Shown here one piece after another: positions 31,972 to 39,973 of a DNA stretch of 59,069 nucleotides. Below the pieces are notes generated by a model. The model made no database searches. It worked only from the letters and a program-made list of their open reading frames with translations, and was not told the DNA's origin. Positions within the stretch are counted from its first letter, which is position 1, and each line of letters opens with the position of its first letter. Origin of the DNA: Candidatus Pacearchaeota archaeon (GTDB lineage: Archaea; Nanobdellota; Nanobdellia; Pacearchaeales; GW2011-AR1); the NCBI GenBank assembly GCA_016181895.1, contig JACOYL010000012.1, forward strand, positions 1-59,069. The letters are read 5' to 3'. The position numbers and the translations under genes were made by a program.

Positions 31972-32019
31972 GTATAACAAACATTAAAAAGCCAGAATTA
32001 TAAAATTAAAAGTAGTAAA

Positions 32020-32808
32020 ATGCCAAGAAAGAAAAAAGAGAAGGAAAGCGATGTTACACACAATGAGCCACGCATTGCCCCCGAGAAAAAGAAGAAAGAA
32101 AAAGAGGAATCTTTTGACGACTTGCAAAAGTCTCCGGAAAAAGAGGAATCAATAGAAGTATTTGAAGTCGAAAAAGACGGGAAAGATAAAATCATCGAGA
32201 CAAAAAGCACGGAAATATTGAATGAAATTCCCAATGAAACGCAGGTTAAAAGCGAAAACAGAATGATGATAAAAATATTTCTTGCTCTTGGAATTTTGAT
32301 TGCCTCGTTTTTCGGGGTTTGGTTTTTCATGAACAGCTTTAATGATTTCGAATACAAGGGAATTAATTTTGAAACAGTCAAGGAAATCGCGCCCTACAGG
32401 ACAAGCATTCCTGTTCTTTATCAGGGTGTTGAAACAGACTACAATTTTTATTTGAGAAACGACCCAAGGGAATTGGAAAATATTGATTTCTACGGAAACC
32501 TGAACATCAAGCCCTTCATGGTTTTGAATGCCACAAACTCCTTAAACTGCGGCGGCGACGGAATAATAGCGATTGCAAACCTCGCGAATTTGTACAAGGT
32601 TCTTGGAACCCAGGTTATAAAGGATCAAAACGCGACTTGCGACCAAAACGGCACTTACATGTTTCTGAACATTGCAGCGGGAAATGAATCCAAAATAGAA
32701 AAATACGGGCCTTCATGCTATCAATTGAATGTTGCAAACTGCGAAATCCTGAAAGTCACGGAAAAATTCATGGTTGAAAGCCTTGCAAGAATCGAGGAAA
32801 TTACTTGA
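32020..32808 (+). CDS. Membrane-anchored hypothetical protein, long charged N-terminal tail
   Basis: A 262-residue protein. Residues 1-80 are a Lys/Glu-rich cytoplasmic tail of low complexity. Residues 83-105 are a membrane helix (MIKIFLALGILIASFFGVWF). The rest is an extracytoplasmic domain of about 155 residues with NSLNCGGDGIIAIANLANLY, ATCDQNGTY and SCYQLNVANCEIL. The Cys spacing and terminal helix mirror the upstream protein, so the pair arose by duplication. The charged tail could contact nucleic acid or a cytoplasmic partner. No family is recognised. Confidence 0.6.
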   Translation: MPRKKKEKESDVTHNEPRIAPEKKKKEKEESFDDLQKSPEKEESIEVFEVEKDGKDKIIETKSTEILNEIPNETQVKSENRMMIKIFLALGILIASFFGVWFFMNSFNDFEYKGINFETVKEIAPYRTSIPVLYQGVETDYNFYLRNDPRELENIDFYGNLNIKPFMVLNATNSLNCGGDGIIAIANLANLYKVLGTQVIKDQNATCDQNGTYMFLNIAAGNESKIEKYGPSCYQLNVANCEILKVTEKFMVESLARIEEIT

Positions 32809-32814
32809 TTTTAC

Positions 32815-32925
32815 AAGAAATAAAATTGGCTCATTGCTTCGCTTAAATGGTTAATGTAAAAACCCAAGGTTAATTATTGTAATAAAATTTATTTGACAGT
32901 TAATCTGGATTTTGGAGTTGGTTGA
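32815..32925 (+). repeat. Dispersed intergenic repeat, copy 6 (short)
   Basis: A compact copy between two convergent genes: TTGGCTCATTGCTTCGC, GGTTAATGTAAAAACCCAAG, AAATTTATTTGACAGTTAAT and CTGGATTTTGGAGTTGG. The left CTCGTGCCCC block and the strong G-run are missing, so this is a 5'- and 3'-worn copy in the same direction as the others. Confidence 0.6.
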
Positions 32926-32967
32926 ATTATTTTTTCTTTTTACAGAATCTAGGAAGGAACATGAAAG

Positions 32968-33585
32968 TCATCTTTTCTTCCTGAAAAATTCCAAGAATAC
33001 CGGAATCAGGGAAATTATTATTATGAGAATGATGACATAATTCAGATTTTTTTCTATAAGAGGAATTCCTCCGAAGAAAAATCCCGAGAAGACAAAAATT
33101 CCAACCCATAAAATTCCCCCGACGACATTAAAGACAAGAAACCTTGAATAATTCATTTTTCCTATTCCCGCGATAAAGGGCGCGAATGTTCTTACAATCG
33201 GAATAAACCGCGCGATTATGATTGTCTTGACTCCGTATTTGTCGTAAAAATCCCGGGTTCTTTGAAGATATTCCTTCCTGACAAATCTTTTGGAAGAAAT
33301 TTTTTTCCCGAGATAATTTCCCATCCAATAATTAACACTGTCTCCGAGAATTGCGGCGATTGAGAGAATAAAAAAAAGGAGCAGAATGTTGATGGAGCCC
33401 GAGGCTGCCAAAGTCCCCGAGACAAAAAGCAGGGAATCTCCGGGAAGCAGCGGAGTGAAAACCAAGCCTGTCTCAAGAAAAATTATCGCAAAGAGAATAA
33501 GATAAGTCAGCAACCCGTAGTTTTCCATGAAAATTCCAATGTATTTGTCAATGTGCAAAATAAAATCTATTATGAGAAATTCCAT
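32968..33585 (-). CDS. DedA/SNARE-associated family membrane protein
   Basis: A 205-residue membrane protein. The signature FLETGLVFTPLLPGDSLLFV (residues 36-55) and the second-half ARFIPIVRTFAPFIAGIG (about 124-141) with YSRFLVFNVVGGILW are typical of DedA proteins. These are flippases or transporters for undecaprenyl/polyprenyl phosphate and phospholipids. The acidic Glu and Asp in ETG and PGD and the Arg residues of the amphipathic helix are all present. It begins one base after the archaeosortase-like gene, so the pair is probably an operon. With the PAP2-like gene nearby it may recycle lipid carriers for envelope glycosylation. Confidence 0.9.
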   Translation of the reverse strand: MEFLIIDFILHIDKYIGIFMENYGLLTYLILFAIIFLETGLVFTPLLPGDSLLFVSGTLAASGSINILLLFFILSIAAILGDSVNYWMGNYLGKKISSKRFVRKEYLQRTRDFYDKYGVKTIIIARFIPIVRTFAPFIAGIGKMNYSRFLVFNVVGGILWVGIFVFSGFFFGGIPLIEKNLNYVIILIIIISLIPVFLEFFRKKR

Positions 33586-33586
33586 T

Positions 33587-34123
33587 TTATCCCTTCAGGA
33601 AAGAATGTTTATGCAGGAATTTGAAATCAGAGTAGAAGGGCGTTTCTTTTATCTTGAAGATTTTCACCTCTGAAAACCAAATCAAAATCACGAAAATCGT
33701 GCTTATGAAATACCAGAAAAACTGATGGGCTAGCACGAATATCGGAAATCCTTCGAGGAAAATCGTGCTAAGCAAGACGATCCTGAAAATGTTGAACGCG
33801 AGCAAAGAGAAAAAAGCCAGTAAGAGCATTTTAATTCTTTTTTCAATATTTATTTTCGGCGTCGACAAATTCAAGATGAACAAAAGATAGTAAGCAGAAC
33901 CCGCTATGCAAGCTTTTATCAACTCTATCGGAATTTCATTGTTTATTATTATGACGTTTCCTATTAAAATCGTGTTGAAAAAAAGGCTCATTATAAAATA
34001 AACAGGATAAATTGTCAACGGTGTGAAAACAAGATAAAAAATAAAAAAGTTTGGAACTGCAGCAAGAACCAGAATAAAATATCTTATAAAGATATCTGAA
34101 AAACTTTTGTGAACTTTGTGCAT
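33587..34123 (-). CDS. Archaeosortase/exosortase-family transpeptidase-like protein
   Basis: A 178-residue protein with several membrane helices. Within helices and loops it carries the Cys-Arg-His set of the family: Cys72 in IELIKACIAGSAYY, Arg114 in LAFNIFRIVLL and His133 in VLAHQFFWYF. Spacing and context match archaeosortases, which recognise a C-terminal tripartite signal, cut it, and pass the surface protein to a lipid anchor. I recall a 'pacearchaeosortase' group of this size but could not check membership. It shares a symmetric TATA palindrome with the divergent PAP2-like gene and is followed by DedA. Candidate substrates are discussed under findings. Confidence 0.7.
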   Translation of the reverse strand: MHKVHKSFSDIFIRYFILVLAAVPNFFIFYLVFTPLTIYPVYFIMSLFFNTILIGNVIIINNEIPIELIKACIAGSAYYLLFILNLSTPKINIEKRIKMLLLAFFSLLAFNIFRIVLLSTIFLEGFPIFVLAHQFFWYFISTIFVILIWFSEVKIFKIKETPFYSDFKFLHKHSFLKG

Positions 34124-34141
34124 GAATTAAAATATGAAAAT

Positions 34142-34153
34142 CTATTTAAATAG
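34142..34153. promoter_or_regulatory. Bidirectional TATA palindrome CTATTTAAATAG
   Basis: A perfect 12-base palindrome centred exactly between the two divergent start codons (34123 and 34172), 18 bases from each. It can serve as the TATA box for both the archaeosortase-like operon and the PAP2-like gene, giving two leaderless mRNAs. Confidence 0.55.
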
Positions 34154-34171
34154 TTTAACTTTCAAACGAGG

Positions 34172-34852
34172 ATGAAAAGAGGATATAAAAAATTTCACAA
34201 ATTTAGCTTGACTGCATCTTCTAAATTTAATCAACGCAGAAGAATAATCTTGTTTTTAATTTTTATTGCATTGATATTTGCAAGCTTTTATTTTGATTCT
34301 CAAATCGTTCGCACGATTTCGTTTTTAAGAAACGGTTTTTTGAATGATTTTTTTCTCGGAATAACTTTCCTAAGCTCCGATTTGCTGATTTTCTTTTTTC
34401 TTACCAGTCTTTTTTTGTGGAATGAAAACAAGAGAAGATGGATTTTTCCCCTGTGGCTGACTTTGTTTCTTTCAGTTGTTGCAAGCTTTCTTTTGAAAAT
34501 GTCAATTCAGAGAATGAGGCCTTTTGAACTGGAAATTGTTTCAACGCTTCCTGTTTTAATCAAGGAAAGTTTCAACGCATGGAATTATTCGTTTCCTTCT
34601 TTCCAGGCAATGCTTGTCTTTTGCGCAATTCCTATTTTGGACATGGAATTCAGGAAATTCAAATATTTTTGGATTGCCTTTGCAGTTCTCGTGGCTTTCT
34701 CAAGAGTTTATTTCGGAGTTCATTTCATGAGCGATGTTCTTGCGGGAGCATTGATTGGATATTTGATCGGTTTGTTTGTTGTAAGAATGGAAAAGGAAAA
34801 AAAGTTTGGAGAAAGAATTTATGAAAAGATTGTTGAGAGGTTTAAGAGATAG
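34172..34852 (+). CDS. PAP2-superfamily membrane phosphatase-like protein with altered motif 2
   Basis: A 226-residue membrane protein. The three phosphatase motifs are KMSIQRMRP (Lys109, Arg116), YSFPSFQAML (residues 139-148, where PSGH is expected) and SRVYFGVHFMSD (Arg178, His184, Asp188). Motifs 1 and 3 are intact, but Gln145 replaces the histidine of motif 2. The family removes phosphate from lipid carriers such as polyprenyl or dolichyl diphosphate. The change could reduce or alter activity. Placement beside the archaeosortase-like and DedA genes suits a role in lipid-carrier turnover. Confidence 0.8.
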   Translation: MKRGYKKFHKFSLTASSKFNQRRRIILFLIFIALIFASFYFDSQIVRTISFLRNGFLNDFFLGITFLSSDLLIFFFLTSLFLWNENKRRWIFPLWLTLFLSVVASFLLKMSIQRMRPFELEIVSTLPVLIKESFNAWNYSFPSFQAMLVFCAIPILDMEFRKFKYFWIAFAVLVAFSRVYFGVHFMSDVLAGALIGYLIGLFVVRMEKEKKFGERIYEKIVERFKR

Positions 34853-34891
34853 TTACTGCGCCATTTGAATTAATTCCATCTGAGTTAGTTC

Positions 34892-35242
34892 TTAGTCTTC
34901 AGCTGAAGTTTCTGTCGAAGGACATCTTGTCTCAATAAAATTGTTAGGCGATCCATTAAATACACGAAGGTTATTTTCAGAATCAGTAAAACTAATTGAT
35001 AGTCCGCTTGCAGAATATTTAATTCTTCGTGCATTCTCGAATTTCATTACTGTATCTTTTCCAGACGAATCTTTTATCTCAATAGAGTAACAACTCTGAC
35101 CTAAAAAATCTGCTTCTATCATTTTATTTGGTTCATAAATTTCAAAAAGGCTTGGAAAATCATATGTGACACATCCGCTTAAAGCCCAAGAACTAGCGCC
35201 AATCAAAAGCGCATTTTTCGCCAGATTTGAAATTGTTTTCAT
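34892..35242 (-). CDS. Small lipoprotein-like exported protein
   Basis: A 116-residue protein with a signal peptide (LAKNALLIGASSWALSGC). The LSGC sequence at residues 20-23 is a lipobox with Cys23 as the lipidation site. The mature part is a small beta-rich domain (SCYSIEIKD, KYSASGLSISFTDSENNL) with one further cysteine near the end. AT-rich codons. It lies 14 bases downstream of the large surface protein gene on the same strand and may be co-transcribed. No family is recognised. Confidence 0.6.
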   Translation of the reverse strand: MKTISNLAKNALLIGASSWALSGCVTYDFPSLFEIYEPNKMIEADFLGQSCYSIEIKDSSGKDTVMKFENARRIKYSASGLSISFTDSENNLRVFNGSPNNFIETRCPSTETSAED

Positions 35243-35256
35243 TTCAATCTAAAAAT

Positions 35257-37047
35257 TTACTTCCTGAAAAATCTTACAGCAACCATTATGATTGCCAAAA
35301 CCAAGATGACATTAACCAATCCGATAAGCCAGATTGTTGCATTGCCCCCGATTGCCCCGCCTGTTATTGAACTGAGGAATCCTGAACTTTCAAGCACGAC
35401 TGAAACAGGCTGCGTCATTACAAGTTGGTTTCCCGAGAGAACTTCAACATTAAATGTTTGTTCTCCTGAAACTCCTGATTTTGTAGCAAGAGTGATTGTA
35501 ACATCTTTTGACTGTCCCGCGTTCAATGAAAATGTCGTCTCGCTTAGAGTTGCTGAATCAGCCCATTGTCCGTAACCTGCAGCATTGACTGTGTAGTTTG
35601 CCGTGTTTGTTCCCGAGTTTGTTACCGTTGCTCTAACTGTCAATGGCTGTCCCGCTTTTCCGCCTGAAACCAAAGATGCCGATACAGTAACAGGGCTTGA
35701 AGTGCCCGCGCATCCGCCGGAAACAGTTAGTGGGATTCTGAACTTTGATTCTCCATCATTGATGTCAAAAACGTTATCGTCTTCATCCTTTATTGTAAAA
35801 TCTATTTGGTACTCTTTCTCAATCGCGTCTTTTGGAACGCTGAATGCAAATTCAAATCCAGTGCTTTTGAATGCCTTTAAATCTCCAATTTCAATTTTTT
35901 GGTCAACTCCAAGTTCAGTGTTGAATACAAAAACAGAATTTGCTTCAAGTTCATCATCTCCGATGTTCCAGATATCTGCTGTTACAAGAACGTTTTCTGA
36001 ACATTGAACCGTTTCCGGGGCTTGTATATTATCCATAACCAATGCGTTTTCAAGCTGCATGTCCACTGAAAGTTCCTCGTATTCGCATGTTTCCAAATCA
36101 TTTTCCTTGTCGTCTCCTGTTGCAATTATGTAAGATATAATGTCTCCTTCAACAAGCGTTTTTATTTTTTCGTCAAGCTTGAATTCAATAATTACATCCT
36201 GGTCATCTCCGCCTTCAAGATTAAAACTTTTGTCTTCATCGTCAATTATCCACTTGTTTGTTGTTCTGTCAAACAATCCCCATTTAGGCTCTATGCTTCT
36301 CATTTTGAAGTCGCTGCTTCCCCTGTATTCTATGTTTGACTCGATATTAACAGTGTCGAACGGGAACCATTGTTCATCTTCCCCATAACCTTTTACAACT
36401 GACAACTCCAAATCACCGACAAGTAATTTGCCGTTTCCGCTTCCGGGCGTTGCAAGGCATGTTATAACTTCTGTTGGAACTAGGTCGCCGGAGAGAACTA
36501 AATCTTTAATGCTAAAAACTTCTGCAGCAGAATCTGCATCATAAGCAAAAATTCTCAATACTAGTGGTGCTGTAGCGCTAACTGGAAGTTTTATTGCAAG
36601 ATTAGAATAGGATGCCTCTACATCTGTAGAACTCACGGCAGTTGTCGTAATTATTTTTGAAGTGACGAAATTATCGTTGGAGTAATTTATTACAAAAAGC
36701 ATAGGAGTAGTTGCTTCGTCTGCTCTATGTTTAAAAGATATAGAATTAATAGCAAAATTAAATCCCGCTAGAGGAGTTAATGTAACTTGGTAAAATTCTG
36801 TTGCATCAACAGCAGCATTCATTGTCCAATCTGTTGTTTCAGCACCATCGGTAGCGTCATTAGTTGGGTCTGGATTTGGAGTTACGCCTGAGCCAGAAAC
36901 GAAAGTACCAGCAAGATTAGTATTTGTTGATACTCCAATGTCATCAACTGTTAAAGCAAATGTAATAGTTTCAGCACTCACTCCCATTACCAAAAATGCG
37001 AATACAAAGATGCTCAATGCGAACAATGCAAAGATTTTGTTTGTCAT
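35257..37047 (-). CDS. Large exported surface protein (putative S-layer-associated), C-terminal ITG motif and anchor
   Basis: A 596-residue protein with a signal peptide at 1-25 (VMGVSA). An N-terminal beta-sandwich (about 26-190) is Thr/Ala/Ser-rich. A middle domain follows with KLLVGDLELSVVKGYGEDEQ and strongly acidic loops (EGGDDQDVIIEFKLDEKI), resembling DPANN proteins labelled 'putative S-layer protein'. Two CARDB/Ig-like domains come next (CSENVLVTADIWNIGDDELE, AGQPLTVRATVTNSGTNTAN). The C-terminus is SSITGGAIGGN, a membrane helix and RFFRK, a tripartite sorting-like tail. The tail makes it a candidate archaeosortase substrate. Confidence 0.7.
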   Translation of the reverse strand: MTNKIFALFALSIFVFAFLVMGVSAETITFALTVDDIGVSTNTNLAGTFVSGSGVTPNPDPTNDATDGAETTDWTMNAAVDATEFYQVTLTPLAGFNFAINSISFKHRADEATTPMLFVINYSNDNFVTSKIITTTAVSSTDVEASYSNLAIKLPVSATAPLVLRIFAYDADSAAEVFSIKDLVLSGDLVPTEVITCLATPGSGNGKLLVGDLELSVVKGYGEDEQWFPFDTVNIESNIEYRGSSDFKMRSIEPKWGLFDRTTNKWIIDDEDKSFNLEGGDDQDVIIEFKLDEKIKTLVEGDIISYIIATGDDKENDLETCEYEELSVDMQLENALVMDNIQAPETVQCSENVLVTADIWNIGDDELEANSVFVFNTELGVDQKIEIGDLKAFKSTGFEFAFSVPKDAIEKEYQIDFTIKDEDDNVFDINDGESKFRIPLTVSGGCAGTSSPVTVSASLVSGGKAGQPLTVRATVTNSGTNTANYTVNAAGYGQWADSATLSETTFSLNAGQSKDVTITLATKSGVSGEQTFNVEVLSGNQLVMTQPVSVVLESSGFLSSITGGAIGGNATIWLIGLVNVILVLAIIMVAVRFFRK

Positions 37048-37164
37048 TTGTAATAATTCCGCAGTAATAACGGTTTATAAATATTTCTATTTTCGAGAAT
37101 ATATTTCCAAAAACCAATGCATACTATTAATATAGTATATGGGAAAATGGATATGAAAATAACA

Positions 37165-37511
37165 ATAAAACAGATACGCTCGTTGCTTCTAACTCGTGCC
37201 CGACTTTATATTAATAAAATAAAATTGTTAAGTCAAAGCACTCACAACTCGCTTATTGATATAAAAAAGACTAATGTGGAAAAAATTATCTTCGGTTAAT
37301 AGTTGTACAAAGCGTTAAATTGCCATTGATTAAATTTGTTTGATAGTCAAAATGGATTATTGATATTTAATGGAAAAGATTAATGCGAAAAAATTCACAA
37401 ATTTTGCTCAACTAATAACCAGTCATAGAATTTTTATTGTTAAAATTTGGATTTATCATTAACATCTGATTTGGATTTTCAGGGGTGGGCGGTCGGGGGT
37501 TGGAGGCGGGA
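37165..37511 (+). repeat. Dispersed intergenic repeat, copy 7 (near-complete)
   Basis: Contains CTCGTGCCCGACTTTATATT at 37193, GTTAAGTCAAAGCACTCAC, CTCGCTTATTGATAT, ACTAATGTGGAAAAAATTAT and TTGTACAAAGCGTTAAATTG. AAATTTGTTTGATAGTCAAA, GATTAATGCGAAAAAATTC and TTATCATTAACATCTGATTT follow. The right G-run block is GGGGTGGGCGGTCGGGGG and GGAGGCGGG (37483-37511). It is the best-preserved copy and the closest to a consensus. The G-run end abuts the stop of the next minus-strand gene. Confidence 0.8.
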
Positions 37512-37519
37512 ATTAAAAT

Positions 37520-38464
37520 TCATTTTTTCTCTTCTTCGTCGTCTTCGGATTCATCGTTCTCGTTTTCATCGGAATCAGAATCATCGTCTTTTCCTTCCCG
37601 GAGTTTCATCAGCCTTTTTTCGTCCCTCATAAGCCTTTTTTTCGCAGCCGCGATTTTCTTTTCCCTGTCGCTCATCTTCGGCTTGCTTTTCAATTCCTGA
37701 ATGTGCTCCTGAAGTTCCTTGAGTTTTGCTTCAGCCTGCGCGAGTTCGTCGTCGTCCTTGTCTTTTTGCTCTTTCTTTTGCTTTCCCTCTTTGAGCTTGT
37801 CGCTTAATTTTGTTATTCTTATTTGTTTTTTTGGAAAATGGAAATGAATGCCTCTTCTTTTCATTATCACAAAACCCGTTGTTCCCAATGCAATCAGCAA
37901 GGCAAAACCGCCGACAATGTAATAAATTAATTTCCTTGAAGTTCCTTCCTTGAACAGCGTGAAGCCTGTTATTTTGGAAAGAAGGTCTGATTTATTTTGT
38001 GTTTCTGCTTTAGCGTTTGCTTCTTCTCCTGCTGAAGTGTCTTCCTCGTCTTCAATCAAAACAGTTGTTTCTGTTTCAGAATCAGCATCGGCAAAATTTC
38101 CGCTTGCCTCAATTTGTTTTTGCTTCAAGTACCATTCGGGATAAACTTCCAATGTCAAAGGAGTTCCAGAAGGATATCCTTCTTCGAATTTCTTGTAGGT
38201 AATTATGACATTGTCTTTTTTAATCCAAACCCTTGCATAGAATTCGCTTTCTTCGGTTGAAAATGTCACGGAAACGGTTCCATTCGAATTTGAAGTTTTA
38301 TGAAAGCTCTCTATCAAACTGTAGCCTTCTATCGGCCTTAAAACGCTGATATCAACGTCGTGGTTAGGCAGGGTTTGAATTGTTATCGTTGTGTCTGCCG
38401 CGGAAATGAACGGAATAATAAATAATGCCGTTAAAAAAAACAATAAAAAAATGCTATTTTTCAT
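37520..38464 (-). CDS. Exported single-pass membrane protein with charged cytoplasmic tail
   Basis: A 314-residue protein. A signal peptide at 1-22 (IIPFISAAD) precedes a beta-rich ectodomain with HDVDISVLRPIEGYSLIESF, which resembles Ig/carboxypeptidase-regulatory-like strands. A linker follows, then KITGFTLFKEGTSRK before a membrane helix (LIYYIVGGFALLIALGTTGF, about residues 180-199). The last 110 residues are cytoplasmic: a Lys/Glu coiled-coil (AEAKLKELQEHIQELKSK) and a poly-Asp/Glu/Ser end. The ITG before the helix resembles the tail of the 35257-37047 protein, though here a long tail follows. Function unknown. Confidence 0.65.
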   Translation of the reverse strand: MKNSIFLLFFLTALFIIPFISAADTTITIQTLPNHDVDISVLRPIEGYSLIESFHKTSNSNGTVSVTFSTEESEFYARVWIKKDNVIITYKKFEEGYPSGTPLTLEVYPEWYLKQKQIEASGNFADADSETETTVLIEDEEDTSAGEEANAKAETQNKSDLLSKITGFTLFKEGTSRKLIYYIVGGFALLIALGTTGFVIMKRRGIHFHFPKKQIRITKLSDKLKEGKQKKEQKDKDDDELAQAEAKLKELQEHIQELKSKPKMSDREKKIAAAKKRLMRDEKRLMKLREGKDDDSDSDENENDESEDDEEEKK

Positions 38465-38579
38465 CTTCCCTCTTTTAATGCATAATCATTTATTTCTATA
38501 AACAAAAACGATTTATAAATTTTATCAAAAAGAATAATATTTAAATAATAGTATATATTGGGATATCAAAGAGGTTAAA

Positions 38580-38963
38580 ATGCTTAAATCCACGGAAAAT
38601 ACAATCGGTGCCTGGGCTTTCTTGATAGGCGTTGTTCTTGCCGTTCTTATAGGTTTGTCGACGACATTGCTTCCGATTCCCGCCTTGACAACATACAGCA
38701 AGCAGATTTATGCCTCTCTTGTTTTTCTTGGAATCATAGTGGGTTTCATGAATGTTACGGGAAGAGACTCGCAAACTTTTTTGATTGCCGGCGCGGTTCT
38801 TGTAATTGTAAGCAGGTTTGGAATGGACAGCGTTTCCGGGAGCGTTATAGGAATAGGATTAAGCGACGCCGTAACATCTGTCTTCGGGGCTTTGCTTGTT
38901 TTGTTCGCGCCGGCGACGATAATAGTTGCATTGAAAACCGTTTTCTCGATAGCGAGGGTGTGA
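38580..38963 (+). CDS. Small polytopic membrane protein (127 residues), conserved unknown
   Basis: Four predicted membrane helices with small residues: WAFLIGVVLAVLIGLSTTLL, QIYASLVFLGIIVGFMN, TFLIAGAVLVIVSRFGM and VTSVFGALLVLFAPATIIVA. It has few charges and no enzyme motif. It starts alone on the plus strand between minus-strand genes, with a TATA-like TTAAATAATAG and a GAGGTTAAA ribosome-binding-like stretch just before the ATG. Similar four-helix proteins occur in DPANN genomes as I recall, with no assigned role. Confidence 0.6.
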   Translation: MLKSTENTIGAWAFLIGVVLAVLIGLSTTLLPIPALTTYSKQIYASLVFLGIIVGFMNVTGRDSQTFLIAGAVLVIVSRFGMDSVSGSVIGIGLSDAVTSVFGALLVLFAPATIIVALKTVFSIARV

Positions 38964-38984
38964 TCTTGCTACAAACTGCTTAAT

Positions 38985-39202
38985 GAACTTAAAGAGATTA
39001 ATGTAAAAAATATTTTTCTCGATTAATGTTGCACAAAGCGTTAAGGGCTTATCATTAATATGGAATTATTGAGTGGCGAGGGAAATATAATTAATATATG
39101 AAAGTTAATTGAAATTGTTTTTTTGAGATTAAATTATTTCTTTAGAGCGGCAGGGATAAAATTATTCAAAGAAAATTAATATTGGTTTTTGGGATGGGTG
39201 GG
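38985..39202 (+). repeat. Dispersed intergenic repeat, copy 8
   Basis: Between convergent genes: GAGATTAATGTAAAAAATAT, GATTAATGTTGCACAAAGCG, GTTAAGGGCTTATCATTAAT, and the right G-run TTTTGGGATGGGTGGGAAC (39187-39204). The CACAAAGCGTTAA motif is shared with copy 7. The left CTCGTGCCCC block is absent. Same orientation as the other copies. Confidence 0.65.
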
Positions 39203-39209
39203 AACAGTA

Positions 39210-39602
39210 TCAAAAATCAAACTTGTTTGCCTTTTCCTTGTCTTTTGGAATCATGTCTTCCTTGTGAATCATTGCAAAGGAAGGAGTCGCGATAATCGTG
39301 TGTTCCCCGAAGCCCGCGATGTTTCCTTCAAGGGCGTCGATTGTTTTTTTGATTTTTGAAATCGCCCTTTTCAATTCTACCGGATCTTTCTGCCTCAAAG
39401 TTTTCATGTCAACTATTGCAATCGTGTAACCTTCCCTTAATGCATTCAGAATATTGTTGATGTCGTCATATTGCCTCAGGTTGAAAAGCTTCACGAGGAC
39501 TTTTTTTTCCTTTTTTTCATGGCCAAGGTCTATTTCTATGTATTCATCGCCCGAGAAATCGTTGCCCGAAGAAAAAATCTTTCTTAGATTGTCCAAAACC
39601 AT
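39210..39602 (-). CDS. sepF: SepF, archaeal membrane anchor of FtsZ
   Basis: The start at 39602 (MVLDNLRKIFSSG) is preferred to a longer frame because a minus-strand TATA box (TTTATAAATATC, 39621-39632) lies about 25 bases before it, giving 130 residues. The N-terminal amphipathic helix (VLDNLRKIF) is the membrane-targeting segment of SepF. The core (VLVKLFNLRQYDDINNILNA then GYTIAIVDMKTLR, and a helix KRAISKIKKTIDALEGNIAG) is the SepF dimer fold. SepF binds the C-terminal tail of FtsZ at midcell. FtsZ is 6 kb away on the same strand. The promoter lies inside the upstream prefoldin gene. Confidence 0.85.
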   Translation of the reverse strand: MVLDNLRKIFSSGNDFSGDEYIEIDLGHEKKEKKVLVKLFNLRQYDDINNILNALREGYTIAIVDMKTLRQKDPVELKRAISKIKKTIDALEGNIAGFGEHTIIATPSFAMIHKEDMIPKDKEKANKFDF

Positions 39603-39645
39603 GATTATTTTATATGGAAGATATTTATAAAGATTTCGCAATTTT

Positions 39646-39966
39646 TTAATCACTTTTCGAGTTGATGACTTCTTCCCTTAATTTCTCGAGTTTTTCCATA
39701 AATGACTCTTCCTGCTGCTCCATTTTCTTCAGTCTCATCTCAAGAATTTTTTCCTTGTTGGAAAGCTCTTCGGAAATCCTTGATTTCTCTGTTTTTATCA
39801 TCAACTGCCCGACGATTTTGTAAACTTCCCCCTCAGAATTGTCAATTTCCTTCATCGCAGATTGTGTTTCAGAAAGTTCCATTTGAAAACTCTGCTTTTG
39901 CATCAAAATGTTTTGAAGGCTTTGTTCCAGCAACTGCAATTCCTGGAATTTTTCTTCGTTTTTCAT
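39646..39966 (-). CDS. pfdB: Prefoldin beta subunit
   Basis: A 106-residue protein made of two long coiled-coil helices (KFQELQLLEQSLQNILMQKQ and LSNKEKILEMRLKKMEQQEE) joined by a short beta-hairpin region (GEVYKIVGQLMIKTEK). The hairpin sequence 'VYKxVGxLMIK' is the beta-type prefoldin mark. With an alpha subunit it forms a hexamer that delivers unfolded proteins to the thermosome. Its position after rpoP and L37Ae is the conserved archaeal order. It starts seven bases after the rpoP stop. Confidence 0.88.
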   Translation of the reverse strand: MKNEEKFQELQLLEQSLQNILMQKQSFQMELSETQSAMKEIDNSEGEVYKIVGQLMIKTEKSRISEELSNKEKILEMRLKKMEQQEESFMEKLEKLREEVINSKSD

Positions 39967-39973
39967 TTAAAAA

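Noticed and set aside
35288-36388. Plus-strand ORFs opposite the large surface protein
   Set aside because: Antisense shadows of a Ser/Thr/Val-rich coding sequence with no independent support.
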